A DNA stretch of 64,000 nt from Casuarina equisetifolia (Eukaryota; Streptophyta; Magnoliopsida; Fagales; Casuarinaceae): positions 23,959,580 to 24,023,579 of the forward strand of contig CM052355.1 of assembly GCA_028551475.1 (NCBI GenBank). Reading direction: 5' to 3'. The notes under the pieces are model-generated. The model saw only the letters and a list, made by a program, of their open reading frames with translations, had not been told where the DNA came from and ran no database searches. The translations under genes and the position numbers were made by a program. Shown piece after piece: positions 38,595 to 50,700 of this stretch. Position 1 is the stretch's first letter. Every line of letters starts with the position of its first letter.

Positions 38595-39467
38595 AAAAAT
38601 GTTTTAGTATTGTATAATTTGACATGATATAGATACTCAGTTGACTTACATAACAGTTTATACTTTTACTAGGTCCTGATTTTGTGACACATTATTCATT
38701 ATATGATTCACAAAAGTATGTATGACTTTATTCACCTACCAATTTTGTTAAAAATTGGGTATCAAAGTTAGATTTATTGGCATGATTTAGTAATTTATCT
38801 TTTTCTATAAAAGTTTTCATGATAATAAAACAAAAATAAATTACAGAACAAAAGTAAACACTCAATGGACAATGTTAGCAGAGCACCCTATGTATGGGTA
38901 TTTTCCATAACAAGATACTGAAATTGAATGCTCGAAGTCGCTCCATCCCACTTGTGTCTGGGAATACGTGACAGCACTTTTTTAAAAATCCACGCAATGG
39001 GAAATGACAAAAAGAAAAGAAAGAAAAAGCAAAAGGCACTGATACGGACAGTTCCCGCGCACTTCTGTGGCGGCCATGTCTAAAGCAAATTGACTCGGGG
39101 GAGATTTGTTTATCAAACTTTCCGTAGCAAAAGCAGCGAAGGAACGAAAAGCTACGGCCTAAAGCAGCAGCACCGGCAGCAGAAGCAGCAGCATCACCTT
39201 CGCTTTCCACCACTTTTCCTCTTACATTAGTTATTCTCTTTGGCCTTTAGTTCCTTTCTTCCTTCCCCGGCAATCTCTTGCCCCACCCCACTCCCAAAGT
39301 ATCTCTCTCCCCTTATTAAAAGCCAGTATGAGCTTCATCTACTCCACTTTCCTCTATTCTCACTCAATCCCAATCAAAATCCACAGCAACAACAACATCA
39401 CCAACAACAAAATTAGACGGGAAAAACTCATTGGATTCATTACTGAAGTTCGGCACAGCATTCAACA
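38595..39467 (+). promoter_or_regulatory. Upstream region and 5' leader of the callose synthase gene
   Basis: A TATA-like TATTAAA at 39,314-39,320 lies 148 bases before the ATG and would place the transcription start near 39,345. A pyrimidine-rich stretch (about 39,220-39,310) precedes it. The leader contains CAA-rich sequence (39,385-39,410), common in plant leaders. A minus-strand open frame of 112 codons (39,213 to 38,875) overlaps this region, but I see no domain in it. Confidence 0.4.
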
Positions 39468-42400
39468 ATGGCCAGCGGCTCGAGGCCGCAGAGGGCTCTG
39501 TCGCGGCGGGTCACGAAACTGCCAACGCGCTCCGTGGATCCGCAGGGCGAGGAAGCCATCATCGACAGTGAACTTGTGCCATCGTCCCTCTCACCCATCG
39601 TCCCTATCCTCCGGGTTGCCAACGATATCGAGAAAGACAACCCAAGAGTCGCCTATCTCTGTAATCCCTCGCTTACGCACACACTCGCTATCTTTTACTT
39701 AAAACTTAATTGTGTTACTATTTATTATTTTAGGGGTTAACTAATGTGATTTCCTTGAAAGCATATGTGCCTTTGTTCTTATTGTTTTGAGTGGGCTCAA
39801 TCTGAATTCTATTTAACAGTTCGCTACTTGCACTCTTTTGATTTTTTTCTCTTACGAATTTTAGATAATATAACGAAATTGCAATTAGATATTTGTTTCT
39901 GAGATATGGAATTATCCGCAATATTTTTAGCGTGAAATACGTTAGAGCTGTTTTCTTCCTTCTTCTCTTTCTGTGAATTTTTAATCGGAAAGTTCAGAAA
40001 TCAATTTTTTTTTTTTTGGATTTTCTGGCCCGTACTTGTCTTAATTCATTATTATAGAGGAGGTAAAAAAAAATATAGAAATCCCAGTTTGATTTTGATA
40101 GATATCGATTATCCGACTAGAAACGTCCTTTCTCTTTTTTTCCCTTTTCCGAGAAAGAAATGCAAGGATTTAGTAAACTGAAACGTGGTGACTTAATTAA
40201 AGGAAAAATGAATGTTGAATCTAGTATATTTAGAAATGCAAAAATAGGACTCCCCTTATTACCATAGGCGATAGTGATGATGCTCCACAAATTGCTTCAG
40301 GTATTTCTTTTTGCCTATAATTGAAAAAATAACCATGTTTATTGGAGTCTTGTCTAAATGGTTGATTCAAAACAGTTTGATTACGATCAAGATAACACTG
40401 GAAGAGTGAAATGTTAACCTGCTAAACTTCATTGAAAGAAGCAACCCCATTTCGTTGGTCTCTCCTTGGGCATGTATATTTTTCTAATCTCATAATATCT
40501 CGAGAACGATGAATAAGAAGTTGCCGACTGTTCTGAATTCCTGCCATTACACATCTTCACAATCTTGCCTATGATCGAAGTAATCTCACTGCCTAGCTCC
40601 ATAAATTGCAACTCAAGCTATTTGGGTTTTAAAAAATAACCTTCACAAAGTAAAAGAGTAAGCACTGTAGTTTCTCAAATTAGATGACACTTGTGACTGA
40701 CTAAGGATAAATATTGCTTCACTTTTTATCGCAAGCAGGCAATCATAATTGTTAAGTATTAACAGCTGCTAAGAGTCCACTAACTGTGATGTGGTTCAGA
40801 ATAACCATGGAGCTAAGCATAAGTGTTCATAAGCAAGAATCAATTTTAATGGTTTCGTAGTAACAGTGACAAAGAGTCCACAAACTGTTTGCAGATCTTT
40901 GCACCACAGTATGAGAAACATGAATTTAAGTGTTATTTTGAATTTGCAGAATGGGACTCTCTTCCCCTCATAAGAGAATGCCCTTAACCAAAGCAAAGAA
41001 TTAGTGAGGCAGCTTTCATCCTGCTGTGACTAGAATGGGAACTCTTCCATTATTCTTTGGCTTGAAAGAGTGGCATGGAGAGAAAAAAGATCTTGTAGGA
41101 AAATTCATAAGTGAAGAATTTCAAGAGAGGAAAAAGAAATAAGAAAACATAGAGCTCAGTATGAGAAGTAATCTTCTCACCTCCGGAGCATTTCATTGTT
41201 TGTAAACTAATTTCGGCTTACAATAGTGGTCCTAGTCTCTACTGAAGCGCTTTAGCGGTTGGTAGACAGCCATTGTAAAACTCAATCATGAGAAACTTGG
41301 ATTCAATTGAAAGAGTTTGACATTGCTCTGAATAGAATGGGAAGAGTGCAGCAGGATTTATGTAGCATGCATATGTGAAAAAGGCATAGTTGGACTGGAT
41401 ATTTGTTTTATGGGCATCCTACCCTGTCATGCCATTTTTTGTCTTGTTTTAGCAATTTTACCTCAGGCTTATTTTTTCTATTGCTTTTCGTTTTCTTTAA
41501 CCTAGTTGTAAAGAAGGCCTTGCTTGCATAGACGTTGTGACTATATTCTGGATTTGAGAGTTTTGTATGTACTTTTTTGTTTCCGTTTCTTCTATATTTG
41601 GCATGATTTCCATGAGAATTATATTCTGGACCTCTGGCGGTAGAATAGTCGAGCAAGAAATCATGTCATGGATATTAATAGACATTGAGTATTTTGTCAT
41701 TTAGAATATTCAATCAAAAACTTACATCATCTTCTGCAGCTTTTGTAGCCAAACTTATTCTGGTTTTGTGACCCTTCCATAATATTGTTCAATTAGGCCG
41801 CTTCCATGCTTTTGAGAAGGCACATACGATGGATCCAACATCAACTGGACGAGGTGTTCGGCAATTCAAGACTTATCTATTGCATAGACTTGAAATGGTA
41901 GGTAATTTTGATGTATTCTTCTAGTTTCTTCCCTTCGTTGGAGGATCTTCTGGCTTATTTGTTCATTATGTTTGCATGCTAAGCTTACCATGAAGATGTT
42001 CCTTATAATCATTTCATGCTTGTGTGAAGTGGATAAGTATTGTAATTGTTAATATGAGACCACGGCTCTAGTAAAAGAAATGGGGCTGTTTGATTGATTG
42101 CAAGGCATTTTTTTTTTCCGTTTTCCTATTTGATCTCTTCCTATTTTAAAGACTTGCATGAAAACCCAGTGTTCTAACACTCTGTCGGCCTCATTTATGA
42201 TGCAATTAATTTAATAGCTAAAGAGGTCATAGTGAGGGGCTTTGCTTGAGTTCTTCATCAGTGTATATAACGAAACTGTGCTGATAATTTTGAGCTCCTT
42301 TCTTATTTATTATACTTAATCTCATCATCTTGTTGCATATTTGGCTGCATCTCTTGAGCATAGTTTATAAGTATGAAGTAAGATCCTTTTATATCTTCTG

Positions 42401-45400
42401 TTCTTGCTTTTAGCTTGAAGGTCATCTCTCTCTGATTCAAATCATTAGCTTATAACAGGGATGAATTGAAATTTGTTGTAGCCTTGTCACAACTTTTGAG
42501 ATAAATTGAATTTGAAGACTAAAATCCATTTGATATTTAACAATTTCTAATGGCAAACTGAAGTTGTTTTAATTGGTTAATCTTTTTGTTGCAGGAAGAA
42601 CAAGATACAAAGTGTAAGCTTGCAACAACTGATCCAAAGGAGATTCAGTTGTATTACCAAAGATTCTACGAGACAAATATCAGAGATGGTGAACATGCAA
42701 AAAAACCGTGAGGCTTGATCTGAACCTATTTATGTAACTAAAATTTGTCTAGCGCCTTGTTCCATGAGTCATACTTTTTTGATTTTCCTTTTTCAACTGA
42801 TGAAGGGAGGAGATGGCAAAGATATTTCAGATTGCATCAGTGCTGTATGAGGTTCTGAAGACAACTGTACCTACAGGGAAAGTTGATCCACTGGTTTGTT
42901 TTCTATAATTTTGTTAACATGTCAGGAATTCCCTTAAGTACTATTTTTGGGGTGTAAAAGGCTGAATATCTGATGTTCAATTGTCTTTTCATTACAGACA
43001 GAAAAATATGCCAAAGATGTTGAGGAGAGGAAGGGACAATATGAACACTATAACATTCTTCCACTCTACGCACTTGGGGTTAGGCCAGCAATTATGGAGT
43101 TACCTGAGGTTGTTAAATTGTAGTTTTTGTAATTACTTTGGTGCTCATAGGATTTTTTCTAGTTATCCTTATGATTTCATGTTGGTCTTTTTCTTCTTTT
43201 TTGAATGGTGACAGATTAAAGCATCAATCGATGCCCTACGTAACATGGATAATCTTCCGATGCCAAGAATACAATCAACTCCTGGCATCCGTCATGAGAG
43301 TTCAGCTGTGGAAATTGAGAGTGTTAAATCCATCAATGATATACTTGATTGGCTTTCATCTATTTTTGGGTTTCAGGTAGATTCAATCTTGAATATCTTT
43401 CCTTCAAGTTTATTTCCTATCTTGTCTTTTCATGGCATAGGCGTGTAAGCTTATCATAAGCATGGTACCTTATTTAGGCTTCTATTTTCCACCAGCTTTA
43501 AGTTGCTAAGTGTACTTTTAATTGAGTTTTGGGAGGAATCTCCCTCAACATAGACGTAGGATGTTCAGTGGCCATAATGTCTTTGTCCCTGCTACTATTG
43601 ATTGCTGGTACCATATTGAGTATTTTTTGCTCTAATGTAGAGGCTAGCAGAGAGAACAAGTGGGGAAAAAAATTTTGCTGCAGAAAAAAGATTGTCTGCT
43701 TCTGCTTTTGATTTCTTATAGAAGCATTAGGTAGACCAAATTAGTTGATTCCAAATGAAGCTTGATTAAGGACGTTACAAAGGAAACAGGTTCAGCCTTA
43801 AAGGGTCTTCAATAATTAGTTCTAACCTTTAAATGGAAAGCAATACATTCTAACTACTCTAAACCCCAGCCTACTGGAGATCCAGAAGCTTCGTGTGTCC
43901 GTTGGTTCATCCTTCTTGAGAAAAGACGTAAAAGACTCCTAGCCTATTGATTCTTTGCCTCATTAACTTAATAAAAGCATGAGCCCTGGTACTACAGAAT
44001 ATCATATTAATATAGACTATCTTTGTTTTTGATGACTTTTATTTTACAGAAATCTGCTCTTCACATCCAGGCTTCTAGCTACCTGGGGTAGAATTAGTAG
44101 ACATGATAAGAGTCTGGTAACAGTACTGCGGTTGTTTCCACCACTAAGCACTATAGTAGCACAAGTGCTTTTTTTTTTTTTTTTGTTCCTTTGATTTCAA
44201 AGGATTTTGATCATCACTCCTAGATATATATTCTGAACTAGTTTTGACTGAAGGAATAAAACATCCAGGAAAAAAGTTCTTTTCTTCAAATCTACATGAC
44301 CAAGAATTTTTTCATGCAACTGTGTGGATGTGTGTTTGAACAAATAAATTCAGCGTCATGTCAAATCCATGTGATGAAAAAGGATTTTCTCATGAATATC
44401 TGTATGCGGGGATATATAAACATATATAGTTACACTGTCATCGATGAAAAATTTTATGTTTTCTTTTGCTGGGGATGTAATGTTTATTATGATGCCTTCT
44501 TCCACACTGATACTCAGATCTCCCACTTGTTAGGGTGATTTTGACAATAGTCCCTCAGTTTCACTTTGTTGCTAGTAGTTATAAGAGTCCGTCACCTGAA
44601 TTATTTTCGAGAGAACATCAGTTTATCTGACTAACTTTTCTCTTTTTGGTTCATGAAGAAAGGGAACATAGCAAACCAGAGGGAGCACCTAATATTGCTA
44701 CTTGCCAACATTGACCGGAGGAGTAAGGGAACTGAAGCTGGTACCCAGGTACATCATTAACATCATAATGGTGTGGGTTGCTTCATATTTTTGTTTGATC
44801 AGTTGCTTGTTATGTTACATATACACGTGATTATATATCAAAGATTGATATGAAGCTTATTGCAGCTGGATGGTGAAACTGTAATGCTGTTGAGGGAAAA
44901 AATTTTTAAGAATTATATTTCCTGGTGTAGCTATTTACGCATTAAATCAAATCTTAGGTAAGTGATTTTGTTGCTTTCCAGATGATAAGCCTTAAAAAGG
45001 TTTTAGCATACAGTATCTGTTAACAAACATTAGGATATTTCATTCTGTGGATGCACTTTACAGGTTTCCTGAAGGTTGCAACAGACAACAGCTTGAGCTT
45101 ATTTACATTGGACTTTATCTTCTCATCTGGGGTGAAGCTTCAAATGTCAGATTCATGCCTGAATGCCTTTGCTATATTTTTCATCATGTATGTTTCTCAT
45201 AAAATTGTTCTGATGTACCCAATATGAGTGTTTCTTATTTTCAGTAGAGTCTCTTCAGTTATTGTTATGCTAACATATGGTTTCTTTAATTCCATTGCCT
45301 AACTTCCATTTCAACTATATATCAGGATTGTTTTCCTCAGCGTTATCATAGTTATTATTATTAGGAATGCTTAAGTATATCTTTGTTTATTTAGAAACCT

Positions 45401-47469
45401 ATCGTTGTTAATTGCCACTGCTTACCACTATGTCAATAATTATTTCTTTCTTCTTAATGATTTATTTATTCTTCGTTTTCTTTGGAGGGAATATCTAAGG
45501 CAGAAAATCATTAATTCAAATATTTATTTCTGAATTTAATAAGAAATCAAGATAAAACATATTATCTGAGACCAGAACATAGTTTTTGTGACTAATTGGA
45601 TGTAGATAGTTTGGAAACTACAAAAGGTAACTAAAGAGGCTTTCAGTTGTATCTGAGGATTGGAATCCTTGTTGGGAGCTAAATACAGCCTGTAGAAAGC
45701 AATGAACACTTAAAGAAGAAATAAAGGAATCTGGTTATGCACTTTGTCCATCCGTTAGGCACACATCAAGAAATAGAAATAGGTGGTTAGAAATAGTCAT
45801 TTTTAATAAAGATTTCTAAGAAAAGGTTGCTGATCTGAAGAAGGGCAAAAAAAAGTTTATTTCTATGGTTACTTTTAAAATGGGGAGGTCACCAGAAATT
45901 CCAGAGTATACCTTTGGTTTCAGAACAAAAGTTTCCAAGTAATGGCAGAAAAGTTTTGGAGCAAAGAAAGAAATGGAAGAGAAGACGAGAGAAACTAGTC
46001 AATAATCTGACATAAAATGTAAGGGCTGCATTCTTTGTCAAATAAATCCTCCCCTAGGAGATTTGATGGGTGAATACCTTCTAGTGCCTAAATCAAGTAG
46101 CTTGTGATTAAGAACAGATAATTGTGGACATAATTTTGGTTCCTGCTATGATGCCAAATCACTAGGTTTCCATTCAATTGTTAAAGTTACATGTTCATTG
46201 CATTCGATTAAACTATTGACTAAATCTCTTATCAATACACAAAGGTCATCGTGTTTAGAGTGAGAAGTTGGTATTGTATCAGGATTGTTTGGATTTGGCT
46301 ATGTAGTTTTTAAGTCATGATAAATGGCATGAAAGTCAAAACTGTCAGCTGTGCATAGTTGACGGATACTATGGAGCTGTGTCGATTTCCTACCAAGGAT
46401 GCTCAAAATTGAGTAGAGAGATAGTGGTATCACAGCTGATTTGGTATTTCATATTTGTTGCATGGAGCATGTACTATGTTGATTTAGTCTATGCAATTGA
46501 GTATCCGGGGTACTAATTGTAACTAGTCTTTTTGACAGTGTTACAAATATGATTAGCTTTTGAGAAAGAGAGAAAGGACTTCCAAGTACAAAAAAGAAAT
46601 TGTCATGAGCACAACCTAGTTGTTGAGATTCAAAGACAAATGGAATGTAACTAGATGAAGTAATGCCATGAATGAATAGAGCCTCGAACTGTTCTTCTTT
46701 TGACTTGGCTGGATATTGTGATAGCATCATGTTTTATTTACAGTAAAGTGTATACGTACAAGAGCACAAAACAGTACTTCTTGTTTTTAAAAATTGTTTC
46801 CTTATTTATTTTCAGGATTAATCAATAGTTATTTGACAACTATGCTCTGTTATAGTAAAGAATATAGTCTAAAACATGGAGTATAAGGTTATTATTTTTT
46901 AGAATTACTTAATTGTTGTTGTGCTTCATTTATCATATTCTATAGAAATTTTTTATTTGAAAATAACCCTTGTTTTCTGCTTGTGTAAGATGGCCTATGA
47001 GGTGTTTGGGATATTATTTAGCAATGTCCATCCTGTTAGTGGAGATTCATATAGAACTGCAGCACGTGCTGAGGAATCTTTTTTAAAGGAAGTCATTAGC
47101 CCCATATACCAGGTCTTGCTCAAGGTAACTACCATAGGCCTCCTTACATTAGTTTTTCCAACGTTTGGCAACATATATGTATAGAAGGTTTTCTCTGAAT
47201 TTTTATCAACTATTTGATTCAAAAGGAAGTGAAGAGAAACAAAGGAGGCAAGGCAAGCCATTCACTATGGAGAAATTATGATGACCTTAATGAGTACTTC
47301 TGGTGAGTTTCTGAAATGGTAAACTCTGCAAGATAATCCAGTCAAATATTTAATGGCTAACACAAACATCTTCCTTGTCTCTAGGTCTAAGAGATGTTTT
47401 AAACTAGGCTGGCCGATGGACACCAATGCAGATTTCTTTAGGCATACAGAAGTACCACCACCTAATGGG
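39468..47469 (+). other. CALS7: Callose synthase exons 1-12 (N-terminal cytosolic region)
   Basis: Exons are 39468-39660, 41797-41897, 42595-42707, 42806-42893, 42998-43108, 43215-43376, 44659-44748, 44866-44957, 45064-45187, 46990-47124, 47226-47302 and 47385-47469, encoding residues 1-457. All junctions are GT-AG. Exon 1 starts [14 protein letters not shown] and is clearly GC-rich, unlike the rest of the gene. Introns 1 (2.1 kb), 6 (1.3 kb) and 9 (1.8 kb) are long and hold no gene that I recognise. The start codon is the first ATG in frame, and upstream frames do not match the family. Confidence 0.9.
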
Positions 47470-47675
47470 GTATTTATCCTTTCTATTTTGGCAATTAAAA
47501 TTTTTTATTTGGTGTAGCTAACAATTTGTGATTAAGTAATATGTTTTACTTGTCAGTGTTCTAAATTGCTTTTTGTACCTTATGGGGTAGTTATTCAAAA
47601 TGGTTTTTGAAAACCATGGATATTCTAGTCCCTATAATTGGATATTGTTGTGTGAAAACACATATTCTGAAACAT

Positions 47676-47720
<45 letters not shown>

Positions 47721-50700
47721 GGGATAAGTTTACACCTTGTGTCACATCTAGTTAATGTTAAACCCACACATTTGTTTTCCTTTTCTTGTAAATATTTCAT
47801 AAAATCTATGCTTATACCCTTTTTGTTCTTTAGATGATAAAATGACATCTGATGTAAAGTGGTTGGGTGGTGCACTTAAGCCTATAAAAATGTTGTTGAA
47901 ATTATATCTTTGGCAGAGAGCTCATCGAGTTGCTGCTGGAAAGAGGAAGCCTAAAACAAATTTTGTAGAAGTTCGAACGTTTTGGCACCTTTACAGAAGT
48001 TTTGATCGAATGTGGATATTTTTTATATTGGCTTTGCAGGTAACGTTAGTGTTTGAAAATGCATTGTTACTTCTTGAATGTTCTCTGCGGAAAATTTACT
48101 TCATCTACATAAATTCTCATTTTCAGGGAATGGTAATCGTTGCATGGAGTCGTTCTGGGTCTATTGATGCTCTTTTTGAGGAAGATGTCTTCAAAACTGT
48201 GTTGAGCATCTTCATTACTTCTGCTTTTCTTAATCTTCTGCAAGGTACTGGTGCTATCTTAAAGTATTCAAAAAAATTTCTGCCAATCACCATTGCTTCA
48301 GTGGGAATCTTTATGCTTACTTACGAAGTGAAAAACCATTAGAAATGTGTGGCTATTAGGACCTGCTGTACTGGTTTTCAGTGCAGCAGTAAAAAGTAAG
48401 CATTATATCCTGCTTCAGTGGGATTCATGTAGTTGAATGACTTTGATGATGCTCCTTAATTTCTGTATCTTCTGCTCTGCAGCTACCCTGGATATAATTC
48501 TTAGTTTGAATGCCTGGAAGAGTTTGAAATTCAGCCAAATACTACGATACCTTCTGAAATTTGTTGTAGCAGCTGTGTGGGCTGTGGTTCTGCCAATTGG
48601 TTACTCCAGTTCTACTCAGAACCCTACAGGATTGGTGAAATTCTTCAGTAGTTGGGTTGGGAATTGGAGGAACCAGCCATTTTATTATTATGCCGTTGCA
48701 CTTTATTTGGTACCCAATATACTTGCTGCTGTAATGTTTTTACTTCCCCCTTTACGGAGGCAAATGGAGCGTTCAAACTGGCGGATTATCACTCTTCTTA
48801 TGTGGTGGGCTCAGGCAAGAATGTCTCATATTTTTTATTAATGTCTCGCTGTTGTACTCCTCTCTTTCACATACACAACATACACAGTTCTCTTGTTTTT
48901 TTGATCTTTGGTTTCTCTTTAAGTTGCACTCTTTTTCACTTTTGACCATCTTGTAGCCAAAACTTTATGTTGGAAGAGGCATGCGTGAGGACTTGTTCTC
49001 AATGCTGAAGTAAGGAAAAGAAAATTCTTTACCGGGCTTTGCTTTCTTTCTTTTCCTATAATATTGGTAAAATGGGTTCTAGTAAGTGGGATGGGGGCTG
49101 AAGGGGTTGATTTGAAGGATTTTTTATATGCTATTTTTATGTTATTCTTTCTTCAATGTCTGGTGCACCATTTCTGCATTATTTAGAGGTGGCTTTTCTC
49201 AATTAACAGGGTTACATTTCTTTGCTTAGGTATACACTGTTTTGGATTCTACTGATAGTCAGCAAGCTAGCATTTAGCTTCTATGTGGAGGTGAATACTC
49301 TTTTGAACATATGTTGTTTGATTGCTGTGTCCTTTGAAATTCTGTTTTGGTTTTAATCTCAATTAGAGGCATTACATGAACTGATGTAAAAACTTAGATA
49401 TTCGTCCTTGTACTTATAATATACATACATATTCCTAAAAGTTAATGTATGTCCATCAACATTTGTTACCATAGACTATGCATTATTTCATCATATTCAT
49501 GGATTCTAGATGGGTCTGCTGAATTTTCAATGTGTCAATAATTCACCTCATGTGCTAGTAAAAGAACATTTAACATATAGTGATTGTTGTTCAAATACCT
49601 TCTCACTATGCTGATCGTCTGGTACGCATGTCCAACACGAGTGTAAGCTTATAACTAAATGGGAAGCTGATTCAATTGGAGTTGGTAAAGGGGATGATTT
49701 ATGTATTCTGCCATTAAGTTGCTGATAACATGTCTTCTTAGTTGTGTCATTAAAAAATAATAATAATTACTGAGTTTTGCATGAAGAAATGCATTAATGG
49801 TATTAGCTCATTCTTCTTTGCCAGTTAATGATTGGTTGCAGTGCTGTCTTAGAAATTTCAAATTGAATTGGCTCCTTTTAATTGAAATGCACATTGCTCA
49901 GCCCTAAAAAGAGAAAATTTATAGTTCCAACTTTAAGTTGTGAATCAATGTTCATTGCGGTGCCCCTTTTGGCCTTCTCTAATTTTATCTAGTTACTGTG
50001 GAGTTCATCTATGTTGTTTGTTAATGGTAGGAGTTAGTGATACTATGGATTACAAAATTGACAAATAATATAGTTTATTTCGTTTTAGATTTGGCCACCA
50101 AGCCCCTGCTTAAATACCTTTTCTTCCCCTATAAGTATGAGTTGGGATTGATGTGGTGGATTTAAGGTCTATTAACATGTTTGATTTGCCAATGTAGAAG
50201 GAAAAAATGCATTTTAATTGTAATATTTTTCCTTCTCATTTGTGGTCTTTAGTGATTCTTAATTTAGAATTTTACAATGTGAAATGTGTGATAGAAAACA
50301 TTTGATGTGACTTTTTAGCAAAAACTACTGTTGTTTTCATGATCTAGAAAATATTTAGTAGCATTTATTCCTCACTGAAAACCATTGATATCTTTATAGA
50401 ACCTCATATAATTAATTATTTACTCATAATTAATTTGATAATGGGATAAAATTATACTTTTGATGACAAAAACAGTAATATTAAAAGTTTTGTAGATGTA
50501 TGAGAAAATTGGTTTCAATAACAATACATAAAATGATGTATGCCTTTTGAGAGAGATAATTCATGACAACTTAAATGCCTTTCAATTAACTAATGTTTTT
50601 CTTTTGCATCAGAAACTAGAAAATTTAAGAAATATTTTTGGAAAAACTTTTACATCTAGAGAAATGGGATCTGATGTTGTTAAGAATTATTTAGACTCTT

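Noticed and set aside
38875..39213. Divergent gene sharing a bidirectional promoter with the callose synthase
   Set aside because: The 112-codon frame starts with an Ala-rich run and has no domain. It overlaps the likely promoter and is unsupported.
47842..47916. Callose synthase exon 13 starting at the ATG near 47,842
   Set aside because: The family has a short variable linker here, and the acceptor at 47,916 gives the correct phase with exon 12. The upstream part reads as intron and its TTTAG acceptor leads to an early stop in the required frame.
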